Below, one piece after another: positions 38,293 through 45,975 of a stretch of 64,000 nt of DNA (position 1 is the stretch's first letter; each line of letters begins with the position of its first letter). The position numbers were made by a program, and so were the translations under genes. The DNA comes from Spirochaetaceae bacterium (GTDB lineage: Bacteria > Spirochaetota > Spirochaetia > WTKD01). The notes under the pieces are model-generated. The model ran no database searches. It was given only the letters and a program-made list of their open reading frames with translations, and was not told the origin of the DNA. The stretch lies in contig WTKD01000014.1 in assembly GCA_011524535.1 (NCBI GenBank), positions 92,519-156,518 of the forward strand. Direction: 5' to 3'.

Positions 38293-39396
38293 GTGGAGTT
38301 TATAATTCTCTCATTACACCTCTCGGATACCTCCTTGGCACTCATTGGGCAGATACTCCGTGGGTATAAAAAATATGAATTCAGAATCGAAAACTGTTCA
38401 ACAGTTGAAGAATTGAATACTATTCTTTTTTCAAAAGAGTGGAATGTGTTATTTATTGAATCTTCTGAGGAAAAAGAAAAGATATTTGCTTCCGAATTCA
38501 AGGAAAGCGAAGTTTTTTCACATATTCCCATAATAAGTATAGAAAACTCTAAAAATTCAGAAGAATTTCTTTCAATTGCTGACTTTATTGTAGAAAACTC
38601 TGAGAAGAATACAACTCTCCCCATAATTCTGGAATCCGTCTTAAAATATTCACATACTATAAAAAAATTTATGCAACAAAACTTGACGATAAAAGAAAAA
38701 TTAATCAATAATTACATTCTTTTAGAAATAGTGTCCTCATACCTCTCCGAAAACACGCTCACCGCCGCCAAACGTCAAGCTCAAGACCAAAATTTGCTAC
38801 CAGAACCGGATATGCAAAATCGAACCATACTTTTTTTGGATATTTGTGGGTTTACGGATTACAGCTCTTCACATGAAACACAAAAAATAATATTATTACT
38901 CGATACTCTTTATTCTCTGATAGTTCCAATATTAAGAGAATATAAAGGCGACATTGACAAGTTTATTGGTGATGGCTGCTTGGTAGTCTTCGAAAAACCA
39001 CGCATGGCGATGCAAGCTGTATTACACATATATCAAATAATTAAGAATACTTCTTCTCCCATACTGGCTGATGTTGCTCTACATGCAGGAATCCATACCG
39101 GCAACGTTATCCGATGCCGAATAGGTGGCGAACATCGCTATGATTACACATTGATAGGAAGTGCGGTGAACGTCGCCTCAAAATTACAAGCTCTTGCAGG
39201 ACCCTACGAGGTTTTTGTTAGCAAGGACAGCCTTGAAGCCGCTGGGATGAGTATTCCGTTTGAATTACACAATGAAGCTAAGCTTGGTACAACAAATAGA
39301 AATATTGCTTATATAGAACTATTCTCATTCTATGCCCAGAAATTTTCAAAATCTAGCATAGAAAAGAAATTGGCTCAACCAAAAGATATTACCTAA
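38293..39396 (+). CDS. Class III adenylate/guanylate cyclase with degenerate receiver-like N-terminus
   Basis: The 367-residue protein has an N-terminal region (1-130) that looks like a receiver domain lacking the phospho-acceptor Asp (FIESS in its place), then a helical linker, then a class III cyclase domain (about 175-350). Metal Asp residues are kept in FLDICGFTD (D183) and FIGDG (D227), and Lys223 precedes the latter. The usual GDxVNxAxR is here GSAVNVASK, so the base-selecting Asp is Ser290 and the transition-state Arg is Lys297. It would make cAMP if active. It starts at GTG. Confidence 0.85.
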   Translation: MEFIILSLHLSDTSLALIGQILRGYKKYEFRIENCSTVEELNTILFSKEWNVLFIESSEEKEKIFASEFKESEVFSHIPIISIENSKNSEEFLSIADFIVENSEKNTTLPIILESVLKYSHTIKKFMQQNLTIKEKLINNYILLEIVSSYLSENTLTAAKRQAQDQNLLPEPDMQNRTILFLDICGFTDYSSSHETQKIILLLDTLYSLIVPILREYKGDIDKFIGDGCLVVFEKPRMAMQAVLHIYQIIKNTSSPILADVALHAGIHTGNVIRCRIGGEHRYDYTLIGSAVNVASKLQALAGPYEVFVSKDSLEAAGMSIPFELHNEAKLGTTNRNIAYIELFSFYAQKFSKSSIEKKLAQPKDIT

Positions 39397-39413
39397 ACTC
39401 TAGGAGAAAAGGC

Positions 39414-39614
39414 GTGCAAAAAAAAGTTATTCAAAAAAAAGAGTCTCCCCGTTTCTATGAAAATTATTCCGAAGAAATAAAAGAATTTTTTGGATATATA
39501 GAATCCCAAGATTGGAATTTGACACCCTATTCAGCTCATCAAAAAAATAATAGTAAGAATATTTCTCCCTTCTTGTATGCATACAGACCATCCAAGGAGA
39601 ATCATAGCCGGTAA
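39414..39614 (+). CDS. Small hypothetical protein after the cyclase gene
   Basis: This 66-residue frame starts at GTG 39414 with AGGAG 8 nt before it and follows the cyclase stop by 17 bp, so it is probably cotranscribed. The product is basic and hydrophilic, rich in Lys, Ser and aromatic residues, with no signal or membrane segment. No family recognised. Confidence 0.5.
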   Translation: MQKKVIQKKESPRFYENYSEEIKEFFGYIESQDWNLTPYSAHQKNNSKNISPFLYAYRPSKENHSR

Positions 39615-39621
39615 CTCGTGC

Positions 39622-39650
39622 TTGCTACCTCTTCTATCGAAAAGTACAAT
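39622..39650 (+). promoter_or_regulatory. tRNA-Val promoter
   Basis: TTGCTA (39622-39627), a 17-bp spacer and TACAAT (39645-39650) lie 21 bp before the mature 5' end of the tRNA, the normal position for a short 5' leader. Confidence 0.6.
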
Positions 39651-39671
39651 AAGTCAATTCCTATTTGTTTC

Positions 39672-39743
39672 GGGCGATTAACTCAGTGGGAGAGTGCTAC
39701 CTTCACACGGTAGAAGTCGGCAGTTCAAATCTGCCATCGCCCA
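39672..39743 (+). tRNA. tRNA-Val (anticodon CAC)
   Basis: The 72-nt cloverleaf has acceptor GGGCGAT paired with ATCGCCC and discriminator A. The anticodon arm is CTACC-TTCACAC-GGTAG, with CAC at 34-36 reading GTG codons. The T arm is GGCAG-TTCAAAT-CTGCC. The 3' CCA is not encoded. Confidence 0.93.
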
Positions 39744-39780
39744 TTCATAAGGAACACTATAAACAGCTCAAGGAGATTTC

Positions 39781-40743
39781 ATGGGAAGAAAAGATGTAAT
39801 ATGGCTAGGTGAAGCAGAAAAATCCATAGATATCGCTGGAAAAACCTATATCGTGACCGGAGCGAACTCTGGTGTTGGGCTAGAAACAACACGACAATTG
39901 ATAAAACAAGGCGGGCATGTCGTTCTCGCCTGCCGGAGAATAGAGGCCGCCAATGAAGCAGCAAAGAGCTTTGATGGACTGAAGGGAAGTCATAACGTAA
40001 TGAAGCTAGACCTGGCAGACCTTCAATCAGTGAGGACCTTCAGCGAAGAATTCCAAAAAAAATATGATCGACTCGATGGTTTAGTCTGTAATGCAGGACT
40101 CGTTTCAATGGATGGAGGAATAAAAAGAACTTCCGGTGGTCTGGAACTGACCATGGGGGTTAACTATTTTGGTCATTTCTTATTAACCGAATTATTGCTC
40201 GATCTCCTAAAAAAGAGTGCCCCATCAAAACTGATTATTCTATCTTCGGTTGTACATGCAGGAAGCCCTGATAAACGTCCAAAAGTCCATCTAGAGGATT
40301 TACATTACCATACAAGACCTTATAAAGCATTTGAAGCCTATGCCGAAGCAAAAGTCGCTGCAATATTATATGCATTGGAGCTCGCCGAACGTTTACAAGG
40401 AACCGGCGTAACTACGGCTTCTGTTCATCCCGGTTGGGCTCGATCAAATTTTGGTCAGGGAGGTGGGTTGTTGACACGAATGATCATGGGAATTATGAGA
40501 CCACTTGTTGCATCCATGACGAATAGCAATGAGGAATCGGCTCAAACCACGCTATATTGTCTGCTTTCTGATAAGGTCTCTTCCCATTCGGGTGCCTATT
40601 TTAGTCAACAAAGCGTCCTGTACCGTGACAAAGAATGTCGTGGAGGTGGTTGGCCCATGACTTCGCCAAACCCCCATGCAAGGGATATAGAAGAGGCCAG
40701 AAAGCTGGTCGCAGCTAGTCGCGAGGTAGTTGGTCTCCAATAG
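39781..40743 (+). CDS. Short-chain dehydrogenase, retinol-dehydrogenase-like
   Basis: The 320-residue SDR has IVTGANSGVGLETTRQLI, a CRR segment after beta-2 that favours NADP, NAGLVS, and catalytic Ser in IILSSVVHAG with the YAEAK pair. It resembles WWOX/retinol dehydrogenase-like reductases of broad specificity. AAGGAG sits 7 nt before the ATG. It lies 37 bp after tRNA-Val and 140 bp from the opposing tRNA-Ala, unrelated to its neighbours in function. Confidence 0.9.
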   Translation: MGRKDVIWLGEAEKSIDIAGKTYIVTGANSGVGLETTRQLIKQGGHVVLACRRIEAANEAAKSFDGLKGSHNVMKLDLADLQSVRTFSEEFQKKYDRLDGLVCNAGLVSMDGGIKRTSGGLELTMGVNYFGHFLLTELLLDLLKKSAPSKLIILSSVVHAGSPDKRPKVHLEDLHYHTRPYKAFEAYAEAKVAAILYALELAERLQGTGVTTASVHPGWARSNFGQGGGLLTRMIMGIMRPLVASMTNSNEESAQTTLYCLLSDKVSSHSGAYFSQQSVLYRDKECRGGGWPMTSPNPHARDIEEARKLVAASREVVGLQ

Positions 40744-40884
40744 TCCTTCCTGGGTCAATACAGCCTGCTTTTTTGGCGTTATCGACTATCCATGGACATC
40801 TTGTCTATTGATTTGGAAAGCTTTAGCCCCATTAGCACAAGACGGTCCTCGAAAGACTGCCTCAATACAAGGCGGGTAATAATA

Positions 40885-40958
40885 TGGAGAATAGGGGATT
40901 TGAACCCCTGACCTGTTGATTGCGAACCAACCGCTCTAGCCAACTGAGCTAATTCCCC
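40885..40958 (-). tRNA. tRNA-Ala (anticodon CGC)
   Basis: On the minus strand the acceptor GGGGAAT pairs with ATTCTCC and includes the G3-U70 wobble pair that marks alanine tRNAs; the discriminator is A. The anticodon arm is GTTGG-TTCGCAA-TCAAC, giving CGC for GCG codons. D and T arms are regular. CCA is not encoded. Confidence 0.92.
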
Positions 40959-41009
40959 ATATTTTACTTTATCATGTTGGTAAAAAGAAAAAAACCAAAT
41001 ATTTGTTCC

Positions 41010-41384
41010 TTATTCTGCCTCAGAAGCAGATTCTTCTTTTTCTGTTTTACTTTTTTTACGACCTCCTTGAAAGTCCACATGTTCTCCCACTATTAACACG
41101 CGAGAATATTTTTTACCATCCTCATCTTCCCATCTATCCTGTTTAAGTCGACCGCTCACACGCACAGAATTCCCCTTCCTCAGGTATTTCTGGCAACTTT
41201 CTGCAAGATTTTGCCATACCTGCACATCAAAATAAGAGACTGATTTCATAATCTCCTCATTCTTCTTGTATTGCTGGTTCACTGCGATCGAAAACTTACA
41301 CACCGTTTTCTCATCCGATACATTGATCGAGTCAGGATCCCGAACAAGATTACCTTCTATCAAAACATTGTTTAATGCATTCAT
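41010..41384 (-). CDS. ssb: Single-stranded DNA-binding protein (short form)
   Basis: The 124-residue protein is an OB-fold SSB: NVLIEGNLVRDPDS at the start, CKFSIAVNQQYKK, VSYFDVQVWQNLAESCQKYL and VRVSGRLKQDRWEDEDGKKY. It is short and ends in KTEKEESASEAE, without the DDDIPF-type tip that recruits repair proteins in the housekeeping SSB. It may be a second SSB or a lineage-specific form. AAGGAG before the ATG is clear. Confidence 0.9.
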   Translation of the reverse strand: MNALNNVLIEGNLVRDPDSINVSDEKTVCKFSIAVNQQYKKNEEIMKSVSYFDVQVWQNLAESCQKYLRKGNSVRVSGRLKQDRWEDEDGKKYSRVLIVGEHVDFQGGRKKSKTEKEESASEAE

Positions 41385-41456
41385 ATTATTCTCCTTTGCA
41401 TGGTATACGGATAGTTTTTTTCCTTTGCATGAGGTTCAAAAACACAAATCACGTGA

Positions 41457-41462
41457 TATACT
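41457..41462 (+). promoter_or_regulatory. -10 element TATACT 7 nt before the 41470 gene
   Basis: TTCAAA (41435-41440), a 16-bp spacer and TATACT are followed by seven bases and ATG at 41470. The predicted start of transcription falls on the start codon. Confidence 0.5.
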
Positions 41463-41469
41463 ATGTGGT

Positions 41470-42162
41470 ATGAAATATATAGTACGTATTTTGATCCTTA
41501 TGAGCATTGTAAGCTATGTTTTTGCTCAAAACACCGAAGACTCAACTCAGCCCCTTTGGCTTATCGCTAATCATAGCCTAGCACGGGAATCTTCCCTAAG
41601 GGCTATTCAGGAACTAATGAGTACCGGATATGTTGTCACCGGTCTTGATTATAACAGGGCGTTTGATGAACTCGAAATTTTTTATTTGCGAAACCCCAAT
41701 GAATTTATTCCACGTTGGACTTTGTATGAGTTCGATGATGCAGATACCCTCGAAGAGGAATTTTCCGCCCTGCTCCAAGAAGGTTATCGCCCGGTCGATA
41801 TTGCGGTCGGACCACAAGGATTGATCGGCTTTTTTCTGGAAGATTCGGATACCCCACTCGGTTGGAGGATTCAGCGATCCACCGATTTCAAGACCATAGA
41901 ACGGTACACCGAAATATATTCCCGTATCGGGTATTCCTTGCACGGGTTATCACGCAATCACAAGGGTGAGTATTGGGCTCTATTTGCCCGATACAAGACG
42001 GTTGCGCATGAGGCATCCTTTGAAGTTATTCAGGAGGACCAGATCGGAGATGCTATCGTCGAAAATATAGCCTCTTTTGCGAATATCGGTCCGATGGTCT
42101 CTCAAGGTTCACGCTTTCTTTTTTCATTCATCATAAAAAGTATTCAAACAGAATCTCAGTAG
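41470..42162 (+). CDS. Secreted protein of unknown function
   Basis: The ATG at 41470 gives 230 residues with a clear signal peptide ending SYVFAQ (about residue 19). An in-frame upstream ATG at 41266 would lie inside ssb and is rejected. The mature part has aromatic-rich repeats, such as PLWLIANHSLARESSLRAI and PLGWRIQRSTDF, suggesting a small beta-propeller or similar fold, but no family is recognised. Probable periplasmic or surface location. Confidence 0.68.
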   Translation: MKYIVRILILMSIVSYVFAQNTEDSTQPLWLIANHSLARESSLRAIQELMSTGYVVTGLDYNRAFDELEIFYLRNPNEFIPRWTLYEFDDADTLEEEFSALLQEGYRPVDIAVGPQGLIGFFLEDSDTPLGWRIQRSTDFKTIERYTEIYSRIGYSLHGLSRNHKGEYWALFARYKTVAHEASFEVIQEDQIGDAIVENIASFANIGPMVSQGSRFLFSFIIKSIQTESQ

Positions 42163-42171
42163 AAAATTTGC

Positions 42172-42190
42172 AGCCTTCCCCGTGAAGGCT
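42172..42190 (+). terminator. Hairpin after the 41470 gene
   Basis: A perfect 7-bp inverted repeat (AGCCTTC, loop CCCGT, GAAGGCT) lies 10 bp after the stop codon. The following sequence lacks a clean T run, so termination is only possible. Confidence 0.35.
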
Positions 42191-42640
42191 CGTTATAAAA
42201 CACCCTAGCCCACCTTAAAAGTGAGATTTTGTTTTAACTGGTTATAGGATGAACTCTCTTTATGGCGTGGAAAGTTTGTTACATTAATTTTTCTACATCA
42301 TTCTCAAGAAAATTTATTCTACGTAGCCTTTCTATTTTTTTAGGGCGCGTCGAGTGCGGAATTCCTCTGCTTTGTTCTATCCTGGTCAGATCGAGCAAAG
42401 CTTACCGTAAGGAATTATTTTCTGAAGTTGTGGAAACTCTAGCCTCTTCTACCTTACCCTTTTGAAAATTTTTAATGGCATAACTTCCTTCCCCTCTCCC
42501 TCGGAGCTACCCTTTGTTCTCCTGCGCTTTCGGATTATGAATGGTGAGTTTTTAGGGATTTTTCCTCTCCGGTTAAATATCTGCACCTTAGATTGGTCTC
42601 TTCCTACAGTAAAGTCATTAAAAAATCGACACACAAGTCA
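42191..42640. other. 450-bp region without a recognised gene
   Basis: Short frames exist on both strands (42262-42465 plus, 42449-42634 minus), but neither has a good ribosome site or a familiar product. The minus strand is strikingly purine-rich in 42470-42600, including GGAGAGG and GAGGGAGAGGGG runs. It could hold an unrecognised RNA or a decayed gene. I see no RNase P, tmRNA or SRP RNA core motifs. Confidence 0.4.
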
Positions 42641-42677
42641 AAAAAAAAAGCTCGCGCAAGAGCACGAGCTTTTTTAA
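42641..42677 (-). terminator. Rho-independent terminator of the outer-membrane protein gene
   Basis: An A-run, GCTCG, a 10-base loop, CGAGC and a T-run form a hairpin flanked by poly-A/poly-T on both sides, so it can work in both directions. It begins 17 bp after the stop of the minus-strand beta-barrel gene. Confidence 0.75.
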
Positions 42678-42693
42678 GCTAAATCAGAATTGA

Positions 42694-44298
42694 TTAGAAA
42701 CTAATTTCTGCGCCGAGTGAAATTTCACCGTAGCGAGCAGCGGTTTTTTCATCAAGACGGATACCAGTTGGACCAGCTTTTGAAGCTTTGTCATCTGTTA
42801 CGTCGGCGTCTTCAAGAAGAAGGTTACCAGAAGCCCAACCAAGCTTGAATGTTACGTTATCAATCATAGTAATATCAACACCAGCTTTTGCTTTGAAGGA
42901 ATCTTTTACTCCAAGAACATTGACCGCAGCTTCTTCTTCTTTTTGCTTGTCTGTGACATCGTATAGAGCATAAGAAACACCAAGGTATGGTGTTGCTAGA
43001 GTAAGGTCAGCGTCAAGGTAAAGACCAAAGGCAAGGTCAGCAACCTCTTCCAAGGCACCTGCTAGGTAGTAGTCAAAGTCAGCAGCAACTTCTGCACCAA
43101 GGAATGGAAGAAGTCCAGCATCACCACCGTCTTCGTAGAAACGAAGATATCCACCGATTGCCTGAGGTTCATTGTCTCCACCGCTGTAGTCTGCGCCCAT
43201 GAAGAATTTTCCTCCAAGTTCAACACCAGATGGAACGTCTGATTCATCGCCCGTAAAGGTGTCAACTTCGTTCTCAAGGCTTCCACCGAGGGATGACCAG
43301 TCAAAACGGAACCCAAGCTTTGCTTGAAAGTCGAGGCTTTCTGCCTTTTTTGAGTTGCCTTCACCAACGTTGTGACCGTCACCGATGTAATAGGCAAGAT
43401 CAAGTCCAACAGGAATCAAGATCCCATAATCGCCAAGGCTGAATTCAGGTGTTATGTTGTACCCAACAAGAAGTGTGTTAGCAGCTTTGAAATCTGTGCT
43501 TTCTTTTGCTGTGGATGTATCATCAGATGTATCATCAGGTGTATCCATACCTCCTAAAGAAGTGTAGTAATCATCCCCTGACTCTTCCACGTTTGTGAGG
43601 TCGAAGCTGACCAAGAGATCATGGGTCAACAGGTCTGGCAATATGACATGATCAACAGCAAGGTAGACCGAATAGCTGTTACCGAGGTTTTCATCATGAC
43701 CACCTTCGGAAAGAATTCCCAATGAGATTTCTGCTGGACCGCCGATGTCTAAGTTTCGGACACCAAGGCTAAAACCATTTGCAGAACTCAATGCAGATTC
43801 GAATGTCTTCCATGGTTTGTTACCATCACGCTGTATCAAGGATTCTGCCACGGCATCACCGAATTCTGACTCGTCTGAAGTCCTAGTTCCGCCCCCGAAT
43901 GCAACGAAAAACTCATCATCACCAGCAAGAGCAACACGAATTTCCGCGTCTATGTCACCAACAGTGACTACGAAGCCACGCTTTGTGCTACTGTTGTCAC
44001 CAAGGTCTTTTTCTTCTCCAGCGTCGTCTTCATCAATGATGTCGAGTTCGACTTTGAGATCGTTTAAATTTATATATCCATATACATCGCCTTCACCATA
44101 TTCATGGTCTGCTTCTTCTCGCAAAACCAATGAACCGTCAAGCGTGAACGTATTTGTAAATCCTGTACTAATTGGATCGGCCAGGTCGACTCCGAATGTA
44201 ACTTCGGCAGATGGCTCAAAATTGAACTCTACCGTTTGCGCAAAGGTTACTCCTGTTACCAAGGCGCTGATAAAGAGTATGAAAAGTAATTTTTTCAT
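42694..44298 (-). CDS. Outer-membrane beta-barrel protein, possibly Msp-like
   Basis: The 534-residue protein has a signal peptide ending VTFAQ, many alternating beta strands, acidic Asp/Glu-rich loops and a C-terminal Phe (EISLGAEISF), as in outer-membrane barrels. The start of the mature part, AEVTFGVDLADPISTGFTNT, resembles the AxVTWGIDLG...HGFKNT opening of treponemal Msp/Tpr proteins; that link is from memory. One loop contains a small repeat (TPDDTSDDTST). AGGAGG before the ATG and a strong terminator suggest high expression. Confidence 0.75.
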   Translation of the reverse strand: MKKLLFILFISALVTGVTFAQTVEFNFEPSAEVTFGVDLADPISTGFTNTFTLDGSLVLREEADHEYGEGDVYGYINLNDLKVELDIIDEDDAGEEKDLGDNSSTKRGFVVTVGDIDAEIRVALAGDDEFFVAFGGGTRTSDESEFGDAVAESLIQRDGNKPWKTFESALSSANGFSLGVRNLDIGGPAEISLGILSEGGHDENLGNSYSVYLAVDHVILPDLLTHDLLVSFDLTNVEESGDDYYTSLGGMDTPDDTSDDTSTAKESTDFKAANTLLVGYNITPEFSLGDYGILIPVGLDLAYYIGDGHNVGEGNSKKAESLDFQAKLGFRFDWSSLGGSLENEVDTFTGDESDVPSGVELGGKFFMGADYSGGDNEPQAIGGYLRFYEDGGDAGLLPFLGAEVAADFDYYLAGALEEVADLAFGLYLDADLTLATPYLGVSYALYDVTDKQKEEEAAVNVLGVKDSFKAKAGVDITMIDNVTFKLGWASGNLLLEDADVTDDKASKAGPTGIRLDEKTAARYGEISLGAEISF

Positions 44299-44430
44299 AA
44301 TCCCTCCTATGTTTTTTTATATTCCCCCATAACATATCACCCTTGAGAGTAAATTGACTCGCAAGAAGCGAATTAGTTCTGGTTTCATGCATTATAGGTC
44401 ATAGATGATTTTCTTGCAAGTAATTCGTAC

Positions 44431-44459
44431 TTGTGTGAAAAAAAATACACGTTCATAAT
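44431..44459 (+). promoter_or_regulatory. trpE promoter, leaderless type
   Basis: TTGTGT (44431-44436), a 17-bp spacer and CATAAT (44454-44459) are followed by six bases and ATG at 44466. With no leader, there is no room for a trp attenuator or leader peptide before trpE. Confidence 0.55.
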
Positions 44460-44465
44460 AATGGT

Positions 44466-45881
44466 ATGCGATCATCGCACAAATCAATCTCTGGAGATCA
44501 ATTTACGCCGCCTCGTTTGGTGAAAGCCCTCTCTGCTCCCGTTCTTCTCGAATCCGCATCACTAAGCAGTCATCAAGGGCGATATTCTATCATTATGGTC
44601 GATGAAGCCTTTCGCCTCGAACAACTCGATGAAGGCGTTTTACTCCGTCATCCATCAGAGCGAAGAGGAGCCAAGAGCTTTCTCAATCATACCAATATCC
44701 TCGATTGCCTCCCTTCGTTCTACGAACAACACGATGATCTTGGTGATAACGAATTACCCATTCCGGCAGCTGGTATCGGATATCTCGGATTTCCTTATTG
44801 TCGGTATTGCGACACCATAGAGTATTCACGATCCGATCATCGCGGTGGCGATCCAATTGGTATACCCGACGCGATTATCCTCTTTGGCCATTCCTATATT
44901 ATCTTTGATCATTATCATGATCGTCTGCATGTAGTTGCCCTGAGTTATAGTGAAGCCGAAATCGATACAGAAGAAAGGGTTTCGGATCTCATTACACGCA
45001 TACAGGATAAGTATGTGCATGGCCCCATACCAAAGGATGATCCTGCTCCATTTCAGCACCTCGAAAAAAAAAGTAGCAGCGAAGAAGGATATACAGAGGG
45101 TGTACGAGCGCTCCATTCTGAATTTAGAAACGGAAACCTCTATCAATGCGTGCTCTCGAGGAGAATAACGATAGAATCTTCCCTTGACCCATTCGTTGCC
45201 TATCGGAGGCTACGCTCGAGTAATCCATCCCCCTATATGTTTTTTCTTGATTTTGGTTCCTTCCAGTTAATCGGAGCCTCACCGGAAATGCACGCAAAAG
45301 TAAGCAATGGGGAAGCCACCATCCGCCCCATAGCAGGGACCTGTCGTCGTGGGAAGACAGAGGCTGAGGATAAAACCCTCACCGAAGCCTTACGTGCGCA
45401 TCCAAAAGAGCGTGCAGAGCATCTGATGCTGGTGGATCTTGCCCGCAATGATCTTGGGCGAATTTGTGAGCCGGGAAGCGTAACAGTCACCGAATGCATG
45501 GTTCCTGAATATTTTTCAAGCGTGATCCACCTCACATCGAATGTTGTTGGCACATTGAACCCCGATACAAAGCCAGCCGATGTTATCCACGCAACATTTC
45601 CCGCCGGCACCCTGAGCGGGGCGCCAAAAATAAGAGCCATCGAAACATTGCCCAAGCATGAACTTTTTTCACGCAGTTTTTATGGAGGCATCATTGGACA
45701 TTTTGAAGCCCGGGGAAACTTTGATTCTTGCATAGCCATACGGAGTGCCCTATGCAAAGACGGAACGTGGACCGTCCAGGTCGGAGGTGGCATAGTTATG
45801 GATTCTGAGCCCGAGCGGGAACTCGAAGAAACCAAGGAAAAATCTGCCGCTGTTCTGAGAGCCCTTGGATTAAATCCATGA
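44466..45881 (+). CDS. trpE: Anthranilate synthase component I
   Basis: The 471-residue protein converts chorismate to anthranilate. The PIAGT motif (Ala, not the Lys of PabB) and the trp-operon context identify TrpE. The N-terminal LLESASLSSHQGRYSI matches the tryptophan feedback site. SPYMFFLDFG, ERAEHLMLVDLARNDLGRIC and AGTLSGAPKIRAIE are intact. The residue after PIAGT is Cys where Arg is common, a single-base change of unknown effect. Confidence 0.93.
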   Translation: MRSSHKSISGDQFTPPRLVKALSAPVLLESASLSSHQGRYSIIMVDEAFRLEQLDEGVLLRHPSERRGAKSFLNHTNILDCLPSFYEQHDDLGDNELPIPAAGIGYLGFPYCRYCDTIEYSRSDHRGGDPIGIPDAIILFGHSYIIFDHYHDRLHVVALSYSEAEIDTEERVSDLITRIQDKYVHGPIPKDDPAPFQHLEKKSSSEEGYTEGVRALHSEFRNGNLYQCVLSRRITIESSLDPFVAYRRLRSSNPSPYMFFLDFGSFQLIGASPEMHAKVSNGEATIRPIAGTCRRGKTEAEDKTLTEALRAHPKERAEHLMLVDLARNDLGRICEPGSVTVTECMVPEYFSSVIHLTSNVVGTLNPDTKPADVIHATFPAGTLSGAPKIRAIETLPKHELFSRSFYGGIIGHFEARGNFDSCIAIRSALCKDGTWTVQVGGGIVMDSEPERELEETKEKSAAVLRALGLNP

Positions 45882-45975
45882 TCCTAAATACTCTATTGAA
45901 GCGAAAAACATCTCTTTTCTCGAAATACTTCATATTTGTCCAATATCCACCAATAGTTAGCGAAAAGAGGCGATT

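Noticed and set aside
39672-40958. SDR gene between two tRNAs as an integrated island
   Set aside because: No integrase, no repeat of either tRNA 3' end and no composition change were seen; a tRNA-flanked gene can be ordinary.
41266-41469. Upstream extension of the secreted 41470 protein
   Set aside because: It runs antisense through ssb and would bury the clear signal peptide.
42262-42465. 67-codon plus-strand frame in the empty region
   Set aside because: No ribosome site, no recognisable product and no supporting context.
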